The notes under the pieces were generated by a model. That model was not told the origin of the DNA and did no database searches. It was given only the letters and a program-made list of their open reading frames with translations. A stretch of 6,808 bases of DNA from Comamonas sp. (GTDB taxonomy: Bacteria; Pseudomonadota; Gammaproteobacteria; Burkholderiales; Burkholderiaceae_C), in NCBI GenBank assembly GCA_018384835.1, contig JAHAYB010000484.1, positions 1-6,808 on the forward strand. The letters are read 5' to 3'. Both the position numbers and the translations under genes were made by a program. Of the stretch, positions 1 to 5,283 are shown piece by piece; position 1 is the stretch's first letter; the number at the start of each line of letters is the position of its first letter.

Positions 1-100
1 GAACTGGGAACAGCGCCGAGTGCGTCCAGCAGGCCCTGCGCGTGCGCTGTTGAGGATTGTCGAAGTCAATCCGGGTGCTTTGTCGTTGCTTCACGTTTAA
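1..100 (+). CDS. C-terminal end of an XRE/HTH antitoxin-type regulator (5' end outside window)
   Basis: The open frame starts at base 2 and ends with TAA at 98-100, giving 32 residues. It begins with NWEQRRVRP and continues with GPARALLRIVEVNP. I recognise this as the end of the helix-turn-helix domain and tail of small XRE-family regulators related to HigA/NadS-type antitoxins, where a conserved NWEQG-R-P-GPA-LLR-E-P pattern closes the DNA-binding domain. Such proteins bind their own promoter and neutralise a toxin (usually RelE/HigB-like) encoded just upstream, in the part not shown. The usual Gly after the Gln (NWEQG) is Arg here. The fragment is short, so the family is fairly secure but the exact subtype and whether the whole gene is intact cannot be judged. 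Confidence 0.75.
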   Translation, partial: NWEQRRVRPAGPARALLRIVEVNPGALSLLHV

Positions 101-180
101 AAAATCACGGTCAAATCGGCATCCAGCCGCCCATTCATTGAAAAAGACACCATTAAAAATGGACACCCACTTTGGTGGAG

Positions 181-241
181 CGGTTTTAAGCCAAATCGGC
201 CTCTAACGCTTACCCAGCAAGCGCGGGCAGCTATCAAAGTA
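181..241. repeat. Short interspersed repeat resembling one common in Comamonadaceae
   Basis: The stretch contains the blocks AAGCCAAATCGGCCTCTAA and CAGCTATCAAAGTAG around a small hairpin (CGCTT 207-211, loop 212-218, AAGCG 219-223). It strongly resembles an intergenic repeat I recall from Acidovorax, Polaromonas, Rhodoferax and relatives, in which a 'GGCCTCTAGCGCTTA' block, a short stem and an 'AGCTATCAAAATAG' block follow each other. This copy is slightly diverged. Its role is unknown; in those genomes such elements lie between genes. The match is from memory and there is no second copy in this window. Confidence 0.6.
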
Positions 242-573
242 GAAAAAACCTGACACCCCGACGTTCCCTGAGCGGGGGGCTGGGCGGCGGTTGTGTCACG
301 GGATGTAAAGAACACAACAACCCCTTGGTTTTTGTGTAGATTTTTCGCCTTCGGACACCTGTAGGGTGCAAAAACCCAAAATCAGCCAGTTCCAGGTAAC
401 TTCTGCCCTTCAAATATCAGCGCTACTGGGCCATTCCTAACCGTTTTGACTCAGTGATCTAGACTAATTTGGGCTAATTTGCCCGCAAAAATCTCTACCG
501 TGCAGTGCTAAGGCGTGACAAAGCCTCGGCTGGTATGCAGCCGATGACTATAAGTACATTCAGATTCAGAGGC
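242..573. other. Non-coding stretch left of the transposase
   Basis: I see no convincing gene here on either strand. A possible weak structure is an 8-bp inverted repeat (GGTTTTTG 327-334 against CAAAAACC 369-376) that encloses a 4-bp stem (356-359/365-368). The 12-mer CCCAAAATCAGC at 375-386 recurs at 2025-2036. The right part (from about 515) probably belongs to the insertion sequence that follows. Confidence 0.5.
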
Positions 574-1781
574 TCAGGCTACGCGGCGATAGCTGTGATG
601 TAGCCCACCCAGCCATTCAATGGCCTCGGCACGCAACGTTCCCGCAGTGAAACCGCTATCGTTGGCCGCTTCATGATGCTCTGGCGCTTGACCACCGTTG
701 GCTTGATGTGGGCGAGCCTTGTTGTAGAAACACTGGTATTGGGCAAGCAACCCGTTCAGGTGTTTCTCATTGATAGGGATGACATGGTCCAGAAGCTCCT
801 CAGTCAGCGTGCGGTTAAAGCGCTCAATCGTCCCGTTTTGCTGTGGACAACCCACCGCACTGCGAATGACCTTGACACCCATTGCTGGTAAGGTGTTTTT
901 AACTACGGGCAAAAAGATACTGTCATGGTCCATCAACATCATGGCTGGCGCCTCGTCGAACGGAAAGGCTTCTCGCATTTGCTGCGCTACCCATTCACTG
1001 GTTGGGTGGTAAGTGCTGCGACAGTGAACTAGCCGCCGTCGCTGATGATCCAGAACAGCCAAGATATAAAGAGGGCGTGCCCGCCAGTCAAACGTCACCT
1101 TGAAGTCCATGGAGGCCAGCAAATGCCGATGGTTCCTCAAGAATGTCCACCAGGATTGACGCGGGGGGTTTGTTGGGATCCATCGGCGTTTGAGGACATT
1201 GCGCACGGTGCTCTCTGATACTGGAGCGCCAAGTTGCTGCGTAATCAGAGCAGCAATACGCTGAGCACCGTAATGGGGGTTTTGCACTTTGATGTCAACA
1301 ATGATCTGCTCAACAGACTGATCAATCCGGGGGCGACCGCCCTGATTGGGCTGAGAACTAGCCGAAATAAGCCACCAATAGCACTGCACGTACCGCTGCT
1401 TCCAGCTAATGAGTGTGGCAGGGCGAAAGAGCGTATAGCCGGTCAAGGTGGGTGAGATCCAGTGCAAAAGACCAAGCAGCCATTTCTGTCGATGACTCAG
1501 TGAGGAGCGCTTGCCTTTGCGCCGCAAGCCAAGGTTTTCGTTGCGCTCGGCTATGAGTTGGAGCTTACGACCAAGTGCAGTGTAGCGGTCACGCCGCCAG
1601 CGGCGGCTTTGGACTCTCCCCAGTAAATAACCGATTAACAGAGCAAAGAGGGTTAGCACGATGTTTCTGATTTTTTAGAAATACAGTGCAGGATAGCGAA
1701 ACAGCTCGCAGCCCCATCTGCCTACGCAAAGAGACCTCAGTCGGGACTAAACACCTAGGCGGCTAAGGCTGGCTTTGTGAC
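515..1781 (-). mobile_element. Insertion sequence carrying the DDE transposase (boundaries tentative)
   Basis: The element contains one long transposase gene. Possible ends are GTGACAAAGCC at 515-525 and GGCTTTGTGAC at 1771-1781, an inverted repeat with 10 of 11 positions matching. The implied length of about 1.27 kb suits a 361-residue transposase. I could not find a convincing target-site duplication next to these positions, and weak similarity to the second copy may continue left of 515, so the true ends may differ. Confidence 0.4.
574..1659 (-). CDS. DDE (rve-type) insertion-sequence transposase
   Basis: The 361-residue product should bind the ends of its element and catalyse DNA strand transfer through a two-metal DDE centre. 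Residues 1-14 are hydrophobic and 19-60 strongly basic. A helix-turn-helix region of the HTH_21/23 type lies near 80-160 (RPATLISWKQRY, GRPRID, NPHYGAQRI, SESTVRNVLKRR). The integrase core follows, with D185 in SMDFKVT, D244 in LMDHDS and E279 in NGTIERFNR (34 residues between the last two). The block HPTSEWVAQQMREAFPFD (219-235) is typical of a family of single-frame 'integrase core domain' transposases that I recall as also starting with a hydrophobic segment. All three catalytic residues are present and the frame is uninterrupted, so the enzyme may be active. The start is GTG at 1657-1659; no strong ribosome binding site precedes it. The C-terminal 70 codons recur in a damaged second copy at 2280-2534. 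Confidence 0.93.
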   Translation of the reverse strand: MLTLFALLIGYLLGRVQSRRWRRDRYTALGRKLQLIAERNENLGLRRKGKRSSLSHRQKWLLGLLHWISPTLTGYTLFRPATLISWKQRYVQCYWWLISASSQPNQGGRPRIDQSVEQIIVDIKVQNPHYGAQRIAALITQQLGAPVSESTVRNVLKRRWIPTNPPRQSWWTFLRNHRHLLASMDFKVTFDWRARPLYILAVLDHQRRRLVHCRSTYHPTSEWVAQQMREAFPFDEAPAMMLMDHDSIFLPVVKNTLPAMGVKVIRSAVGCPQQNGTIERFNRTLTEELLDHVIPINEKHLNGLLAQYQCFYNKARPHQANGGQAPEHHEAANDSGFTAGTLRAEAIEWLGGLHHSYRRVA

Positions 1782-1789
1782 CATGCACA

Positions 1790-1924
1790 CTAGCTGGACA
1801 GCCCCCAGAGGTAGGGGCGCCTTTTTGCCTTTACGAACATTGCACTTAATGCTGCATGGGTAACGCTGGAGTCCAGACCCCAAAGCCATTGCTTGCTTAA
1901 CAGTTGCTTCAACTCAAACGTCAT
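1790..1924 (-). CDS. Possible 44-residue ORF, unrecognised
   Basis: A frame with ATG at 1922-1924 and TAG at 1790-1792 gives MTFELKQLLSKQWLWGLDSS at the start and a basic AKRRPY near the end. No clear ribosome binding site precedes it. Its last 12 codons overlap the duplicated terminator-like motif at 1794-1826. The other copy of that motif (2017-2080) is read in a different frame by its own minus-strand ORF, so the shared DNA is not conserved as protein. It could be a gene fragment or chance. Confidence 0.2.
   Translation of the reverse strand: MTFELKQLLSKQWLWGLDSSVTHAALSAMFVKAKRRPYLWGLSS
1794..1828 (+). repeat. Shorter copy of duplicated terminator-like motif
   Basis: This copy reads CTGGACAGCCC (1794-1804) followed by GAGGTAGGGG, a three-base spacer and CTTTTTGCCT. 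The same blocks occur in the same order at 2017-2083, where about 24 extra bases lie between them. A 5-bp stem remains here (GCCCC 1801-1805 with GGGGC 1814-1818), followed by five T residues at 1822-1826. It looks like a deletion derivative or a diverged duplicate of the longer copy. Confidence 0.45.
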
Positions 1925-2016
1925 TTCACTGTGGCGCTTGGCTTAATTAACAACTGTAAATTTCTTTTAAGCTGTATCCTGGTCTGGTGTTTAATCTCAC
2001 CAACTGGCCAGGCACC

Positions 2017-2083
2017 CTGGACAGCCCAAAATCAGCTAGGCCTAGAACCCCTACTTCCTCGGAGGTAGGGGTTTCTTTTTGCC
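2017..2083 (+). repeat. Longer copy of duplicated terminator-like motif
   Basis: CTGGACAGCCC (2017-2027) is shared with 1794-1804, and the blocks GAGGTAGGGG and CTTTTTGCCT are shared with 1808-1828. Between them this copy has an extra segment that includes the perfect palindrome CTAGGCCTAG (2036-2045) and the full 5' arm of the hairpin. The 12-mer CCCAAAATCAGC (2025-2036) also occurs at 375-386. Confidence 0.45.
2046..2080 (+). terminator. Strong intrinsic terminator-like hairpin
   Basis: AACCCCTACTTCC (2046-2058) pairs with GGAGGTAGGGGTT (2061-2073), 12 usable base pairs with one G-U wobble. A T-rich run TTTCTTTTT follows at 2072-2080. The T run puts it in plus orientation. No clear intact gene lies just upstream on the plus strand, and no ribosome binding site plus start follows it closely, so it may be left over from a removed gene. 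Confidence 0.65.
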
Positions 2084-2248
2084 TGGCTCCTCAAGCTCAG
2101 CTGTAGAGCGCCCAAACTCAGCATTAGTCGATTTCTGGCGTTTCTTGGTTTCCAGTTGGCAGCACTGCAGGTGCTTGTCTGCTTGCAGGACACGGTGGCC
2201 TAGACCAATCCGGGCAGCAGCGTCTGCAAAAACCTCAGTTTTGAGGCG
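2051..2248 (-). pseudogene. Broken minus-strand coding fragment, unrecognised
   Basis: A frame open from 2248 to a TAG at 2051-2053 encodes 65 residues with no start codon. It includes TEVFADAAARIGLGHRVLQ, a polar helix-like middle (ETKKRQKSTNAEFGRS) and a basic proline-rich tail (GKKKPLPPRK). The composition looks like the C-terminus of a real protein. It meets an in-frame TAA at 2249-2251, close to where similarity to the damaged insertion sequence begins. The simplest reading is a gene cut off by that insertion, with its 5' part since lost. The stop codon lies inside the terminator-like hairpin at 2046-2080. I do not recognise the family, and a chance open frame is possible. Confidence 0.35.
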
Positions 2249-2279
2249 TTATGGCTTGCAAGATCTTCGGATGTCAACA

Positions 2280-2534
2280 CCGATGGCCATGAGTGTGTAT
2301 GGATTCAGTGGGTCAGGTCGCTGGGCGGTAGCTGTGGTGCAGTCCACCCAACCATTCAATGGTCTCGGCACGCAACGTTCCTGGCGTGAAACCGCTATCG
2401 TTGGCCGCTTCGTGATGCTGCGGCACCTGGCCATCATTGGCTTGACGAGCACGAGCCGTGTCGTAGAAGGTAAGGGATTTGCCGAGTAGTCGGTTTAAGT
2501 GCCTGTCGTTAAATAATTGCTGGACCAACCACAC
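2280..2534 (-). pseudogene. Truncated second copy of the insertion-sequence transposase (C-terminus only)
   Basis: Bases 2280-2339 align without gaps to 541-600 (non-coding end plus the last codons of the intact transposase). The similarity continues through the coding part to about 2520. The remaining frame ends with TGA at 2313-2315. Over the last 58 residues about 41 match the intact copy by eye, including QANDGQ, HHEAANDSGFT, GTLRAE and IEWLGGLHHSYR. The whole catalytic core is missing. The divergence shows this is a related element that arrived separately or long ago, not a fresh duplicate of the 574-1659 copy. Its right junction abuts the gene that starts at 2558. Confidence 0.9.
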
Positions 2535-2557
2535 TCATTTCTGTACAAGTTCTCATC

Positions 2558-3148
2558 GTGCCTGTCCTTAAGCATCAGATCGTTGTCCACCCTGACCTTG
2601 CGGGGCAGCTAGCCGGTGAGTGCCGGTTTACGCCCTACGACAAGCGGTTTGGATTTTCCTGGTACTTGTGCCCGGTAACTGTGGCTCAAGAGCCAGAGTG
2701 GCTATTGGTGAATGCCGAGTTCGGCTACTGCAAGTTGGTAATCGCCCCTGAAAAAACTGCACACGACATCGCCGATGCAGCGATTATGGTGATCGAGTGC
2801 CACCTGCCAGATGATCGCCAACAGGACAGCGACAGCGTCAGCTTGCAGCTACAGGACATAAGCTGGCACACAGCCGCAAAGAAGCCCAAGCACGTTGCCC
2901 AGCGCTATCGGCGGGCTCTGAAGTTAATACGCAAATGCCGTGACCGCTTTGACGTGGCAGAGGCGCTGGAGCGCTTAAATGAAACCCCGCTCAGGCTCTA
3001 TGGCCGCACCTGCACGCCGACCGAAGGACTAGAAGGCCTTTTGCTGGAGTTAGCAGACGACTCTCGACGCTACAGACAGACTACGCCTTGGTGGAAGTTG
3101 CAGTGGCACCTCTGGACCCAAAAGCAGGCACCTTGGGTGAGGCAGTGA
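2558..3148 (+). CDS. Unrecognised 196-residue protein beside an IS remnant
   Basis: I do not recognise this protein. The N-terminal half is mixed beta-like (FGFSWYLCPV, WLLVNAEFGYCKLVIAP). Residues 66-87 look helical and then acidic. Residues 108-130 are strongly basic (KKPKHVAQRYRRALKLIRK), and the tail is rich in tryptophan (W178, W179, W183, W186, W193). There is no signal peptide or membrane segment, so it is probably cytoplasmic, and the basic stretch could bind nucleic acid. The start used is GTG at 2558, the first standard start after an in-frame TAA at 2510-2512. It lacks a Shine-Dalgarno match and lies about 25 bases from the IS remnant. The authentic 5' end may therefore have been removed by that insertion, or the gene may be read from a promoter within the IS end. 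A strong terminator-like hairpin follows about 100 bases after the stop. Confidence 0.65.
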   Translation: MPVLKHQIVVHPDLAGQLAGECRFTPYDKRFGFSWYLCPVTVAQEPEWLLVNAEFGYCKLVIAPEKTAHDIADAAIMVIECHLPDDRQQDSDSVSLQLQDISWHTAAKKPKHVAQRYRRALKLIRKCRDRFDVAEALERLNETPLRLYGRTCTPTEGLEGLLLELADDSRRYRQTTPWWKLQWHLWTQKQAPWVRQ

Positions 3149-3248
3149 ACGCGAGTGAAGTCAGCTAAGCCTGTAGGCGCTCCCCTGGCGCAGCACCAGC
3201 CCATCCCAAGCCCATATCATTTTTCTGATCTTTCACGATCACTTCTTG

Positions 3249-3286
3249 ACCCCTTTGGCCGCAATTGGTCAAAGGGGTTTTGTTTT
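3249..3286 (+). terminator. Intrinsic terminator or leader attenuator before the small membrane gene
   Basis: ACCCCTTTGGCC (3249-3260) pairs with GGTCAAAGGGGT (3267-3278) over 12 bp with one G-U wobble and a 6-base loop. The run TTTGTTTTT ends at 3286. Only 25 bases, including the ribosome binding site AAGGA (3300-3304), separate it from the ATG at 3312. A promoter can hardly fit in between, so transcripts of the next gene should pass through this hairpin. Confidence 0.8.
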
Positions 3287-3311
3287 TCTGTGAACCGATA
3301 AGGAAACCGCC

Positions 3312-3443
3312 ATGCCTGCTTTGCTTCCCCTACTTTTACCCTTGCTGCCCACTGGACTGGGTGCTGTTGCCGCTGTGGCCACAGTTATCACGGTGTACGT
3401 GCTGACACAGCGCAGTGTGGAGGCCCGCGTAATCATTCGTTAG
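3312..3443 (+). CDS. 43-residue single-span membrane peptide
   Basis: The peptide starts MPALLPLLLPLLP, continues through an Ala/Val/Thr-rich hydrophobic stretch to about residue 31 (VITVYVLT), and ends with a basic tail QRSVEARVIIR. It should span the inner membrane once. The ATG at 3312 has a good Shine-Dalgarno, AAGGA at 3300-3304, seven bases upstream. A strong terminator-like stem-loop sits directly upstream of that site. I do not recognise a family. The size and layout would fit either a small accessory protein of an integrative element or a toxic peptide of the type I toxin kind, but no antisense RNA can be shown from sequence alone. Confidence 0.6.
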   Translation: MPALLPLLLPLLPTGLGAVAAVATVITVYVLTQRSVEARVIIR

Positions 3444-3456
3444 GGCCTGTCACTGA

Positions 3457-3496
3457 GCACCAAGCCAGCATCACCGGCCTGCTGGTGCGCCCTTTT
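3457..3496 (+). terminator. Possible terminator after the small membrane gene
   Basis: GCACCA plus GC (3457-3465, one bulged A) pairs with GCTGGTGC (3481-3488), 8 bp. GCCCTTTT follows immediately. It lies 13 bases after the TAG at 3441-3443. The T run is short, so termination is likely to be weak. Confidence 0.4.
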
Positions 3497-3518
3497 GCCC
3501 TTTGGCCTTTGCCCTTTT
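3489..3518 (+). repeat. Degenerate tandem GCCCTTTT repeat in the leader of the next gene
   Basis: Four units follow one another: GCCCTTTT, GCCCTTTG, GCCTTT and GCCCTTTT. A further GCCCTT begins the 5' arm of the hairpin at 3531. The units are pyrimidine-rich, and six bases of the hairpin's 3' arm (GGGGC with flanks) could in principle pair with an upstream unit instead. Confidence 0.5.
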
Positions 3519-3530
3519 CCATATTTCATT

Positions 3531-3568
3531 GCCCTTGTAGTTAAGCAACTGCAGGGGCTTTACTTTTT
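3531..3568 (+). terminator. Terminator-like hairpin packed against a ribosome binding site
   Basis: GCCCTTGTAGTT (3531-3542) pairs with AACTGCAGGGGC (3547-3558), 12 bp with two G-U wobbles and a tetraloop AAGC. TTTACTTTTT follows. The Shine-Dalgarno GGAG (3571-3574) and the ATG at 3580 come at once, so this hairpin is part of the leader of that gene. The layout closely repeats that at 3249-3311. Confidence 0.75.
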
Positions 3569-3579
3569 CTGGAGCAGCC

Positions 3580-4200
3580 ATGCCTGAACCCCTCGCTGTC
3601 AAGCAGCCTGACATCCCTGCACATCTGCAGCCTAAAACCATGCAGTTACTGCGCACGGACCTTGCCTCCAAGCTGTCTCCCCGCAGCCAAGGCGGCCTGA
3701 CCTACGTTTTGCTCGCTGACGAAGATCGCCACCTACACCTTGCTGTAACAGGCAACGAAGGAGGAGGCCTGTGGAGCAAAGAAGCTGTGCGCCTGGACAC
3801 CATTGCCGCCTTGCTTGCGCCCTACGTTGGCCAGCCCTTTGCCACCAAGGTGCTGCGAGACGCTTTCCACGGCAAGAGCAACAACAACGCTCCGTTTTGC
3901 GCTGCGGTACTTAAAGACTTGGGCCTGCTGGCACCGTCCCCCGACAAGCCTCACCAGCACGTACAAGCGGGAGACTGGGCTGCATTTAGCCAAACGTGGT
4001 TAGCCAAGGAAGGTGTTGAGGTCACTTACCCCGAAGCGGCAACACCACCACCAGCAACGCAAAGCGTCAAGGCAAGTGGGCAAGACATTCCTGTGGTCGG
4101 CCAAGCCTTTGCCCTAGACCTGGTACCCAGAAAGCGTAAAACCCTCAAAGCCAGCGACAAGCCCCAGGAGGTAAGCGATGCGCCAGCTGACCCAGCCTGA
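3580..4200 (+). CDS. Unassigned 206-residue accessory protein, first gene of an overlapping pair
   Basis: Function not recognised. Residues 1-35 are a polar leader. Residues 36-125 look like a compact alpha/beta domain: SQGGLTYVLLADED, LHLAVTGNEGGGLWSKEAV, PFATKVLRDAFHGKSNNNAPF, AAVLKDLGLLAP, PHQH. The GGGLWS and GKSNNNAPF blocks look like conserved cores. The segment GKSNNN is not a convincing P-loop. The last 60 residues are low-complexity, rich in Pro, Ala, Lys and Thr, and probably disordered. Proteins of this general appearance occur in my memory of integrative-element cargo, without a known role. The ATG at 3580 is five bases after GGAG. The stop overlaps the start of the next gene by 23 bases, so the two are probably translated together. 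No membrane segment or signal peptide is visible. Confidence 0.85.
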   Translation: MPEPLAVKQPDIPAHLQPKTMQLLRTDLASKLSPRSQGGLTYVLLADEDRHLHLAVTGNEGGGLWSKEAVRLDTIAALLAPYVGQPFATKVLRDAFHGKSNNNAPFCAAVLKDLGLLAPSPDKPHQHVQAGDWAAFSQTWLAKEGVEVTYPEAATPPPATQSVKASGQDIPVVGQAFALDLVPRKRKTLKASDKPQEVSDAPADPA

Positions 4201-4552
4201 ACACTACAACGATCTATCCCCAGCGATTGCCCAAAGCGTGAACGCCAAGGTGCAAGAACTTCAAGCCTGGGACTTGCCCTTGGGCCAGTTGGCACAGATG
4301 TGGCTCGTAGAGGACAGCGACACCCTACAAAGCATCGAGCAAGCGACAGGTCAGCCTCTTAGCCACGACTGGTGCGGCAACCACCTGAGCCAAAGCAGCT
4401 TTGCACCACCTTGGGACGTACTGCATCGGCACAAGGCCTGCTGGGAATTGGTCTACGTACTGAGTGATGACGGGTTTGGATGGGTGCTGTGGATTCCCAT
4501 TGACCACCCTTGCACTGAGCTGCAGCAACTGTGTCAGCGCTTTGCGACTTAG
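4178..4552 (+). CDS. Unassigned 124-residue protein, second gene of the overlapping pair
   Basis: The ATG at 4178 follows a near-ideal AGGAGG (4166-4171) with six bases between, inside the 3' end of the preceding gene. Translation initiates strongly and is likely coupled. The protein is acidic and tryptophan-rich. Its most distinctive part is the C-terminal block CWELVYVLSDDGFGWVLWIP (88-107) followed by a short helix (TELQQLCQRFA). I have a weak memory of a similar 'WELVYVLSDDGFG' ending in hypothetical proteins of integrative conjugative elements of the ICEclc/PFGI-1 type, with no function assigned. Residues 33-60 contain a helix-like stretch. There is no membrane segment. A downstream stem-loop at 4611-4670 separates it from the next gene. 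Confidence 0.85.
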   Translation: MRQLTQPEHYNDLSPAIAQSVNAKVQELQAWDLPLGQLAQMWLVEDSDTLQSIEQATGQPLSHDWCGNHLSQSSFAPPWDVLHRHKACWELVYVLSDDGFGWVLWIPIDHPCTELQQLCQRFAT

Positions 4553-4610
4553 AAGGCAGCTGTTTGCACATCTACTTTCCTTCGCCTTTCGTCTTTTTCC
4601 TCAAACCCTC

Positions 4611-4670
4611 AACACCCCAGTCTTTGGCTGTGCTTTGCATCTAAGCAGGCTAACAACAGGCTGGGGTGTT
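4611..4670 (+). promoter_or_regulatory. Long stem-loop in the leader of the plasmid-related gene
   Basis: AACACCCCAG (4611-4620) is a perfect complement of CTGGGGTGTT (4661-4670), extendable inward by three pairs. A smaller stem (TGCTT 4631-4635 with AAGCA 4643-4647) sits in the loop. TTGTCTTTGC follows, a weaker T-rich run. The Shine-Dalgarno AAGGA (4683-4687) and the ATG at 4698 come 12 and 27 bases later. It may terminate transcripts of the upstream pair or act as a leader element. Confidence 0.6.
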
Positions 4671-4697
4671 TGTCTTTGCACCAAGGATTTTTCTTTC

Positions 4698-5057
4698 ATG
4701 ACCTCAACTCCAACAACTTCCAACACAGCACTAACCCCTGCAGCACTGCTGTTTGAGCCGGGCGACCTAGTGGCAACCCCCTTGGCCTTGAAAGTATTGC
4801 AAACGCATGGCGTCAAGCCTTTAGCGCTGTTGTCTCGCCACCTATTGGGTGACTGGGGGCAAGTGTGCAAGGACGACGCTGACTGCAACGCCCAAGCGGT
4901 CCACGACGGTAGCCGCATTTTGTCGAGCTACGAGATCGCCCAAGGCGTCACGGTCTGGGTCATTACAGACGCTCAAACCGACACAGATACCGACGGCCAC
5001 CTACTTCCCGTGCCGACACGCCTGTGCACCACAGTGCTGCTGCCCAGCGAGTACTGA
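4698..5057 (+). CDS. Plasmid/ICE-related conserved protein (119 residues)
   Basis: Several blocks match a family of small proteins that I recall from plasmids and integrative conjugative elements, annotated only as 'plasmid-related protein'. They are PGDLVATPLAL (21-31), LSRHLLGDWGQ (45-55), a D-x-N-A pattern (61-66), GSRILSSYEI (71-80), VWVIT (86-90) and TTVLLPSEY (111-119). The family role is unknown; it is cytoplasmic by composition. Family members as I remember them go from W-[VI]-IT-EAD almost directly to TT-LLP-EY. Here about 15 extra residues (from QTDTDTDG to PTRL) stand in between. The frame is open back to before 4464, but the ATG at 4698 is preferred because AAGGA lies ten bases upstream, the family begins near here, and the earlier part overlaps the preceding gene. 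The first 18 residues are Thr/Ser/Pro-rich and probably not folded. Confidence 0.85.
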   Translation: MTSTPTTSNTALTPAALLFEPGDLVATPLALKVLQTHGVKPLALLSRHLLGDWGQVCKDDADCNAQAVHDGSRILSSYEIAQGVTVWVITDAQTDTDTDGHLLPVPTRLCTTVLLPSEY

Positions 5058-5228
5058 AGGCTCAAAGACCGGCAATCGACCGGCACAGCCTCAAGCAGGT
5101 TCAAGCCCGCACCCTGCGCTGCGCATCCCAGCTAAGCCTGCAAGGCGCAATGCAGCTTGTACTTTTTACGTCCACCACTGCCCCAAGGATTTGAGAACCT
5201 GCGGGCGGCTTGCGTGGACGCTTTCTTT

Positions 5229-5283
5229 GGCCGTACTCCAGTGCATCTGCTCCACAGCGGATAAGGGGGGTACGGCTTTTTTT
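5229..5283 (+). terminator. Intrinsic terminator-like hairpin with seven T residues
   Basis: GCCGTACTCC (5230-5239) pairs with GGGGTACGGC (5267-5276), ten pairs including one G-U wobble, with a further 5-bp stem in the loop (5248-5252/5257-5261). TTTTTTT follows at 5277-5283. It is a good terminator for the gene ending at 5057. AGGAG (5287-5291) and a GTG (5298) follow at the right spacing, repeating the hairpin-then-start layout seen upstream, but that frame stops after 12 codons. On the opposite strand no T run follows the stem, so it does not serve the convergent brnA remnant. Confidence 0.75.

Noticed and set aside
97..315. Minus-strand 72-residue frame
   Set aside because: It crosses the end of the antitoxin tail and the interspersed repeat, has unnatural composition, and has no ribosome binding site.
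673..1455. Several plus-strand frames inside the transposase region
   Set aside because: They are antisense to the well-supported transposase and show no family features.
1660..2050. Possible transfer origin or replication origin in the scarred region
   Set aside because: There are inverted repeats and a palindrome, but no recognisable nick site, iterons or relaxase/replication gene nearby.
2079..2489. Plus-strand 136-residue frame starting with TTG
   Set aside because: It begins inside the T run of a terminator, is rich in Ser/Arg/Cys/Trp, and runs antisense through the IS remnant. The minus strand is the better reading.
3675..3885. P-loop NTPase in the 206-residue protein (GKSNNN)
   Set aside because: The glycine pattern preceding GKS is absent and no Walker B motif is visible.
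4464..4697. N-terminal extension of the plasmid-related protein
   Set aside because: It overlaps the preceding gene and the leader hairpin. The ATG at 4698 has a Shine-Dalgarno and fits the family start.
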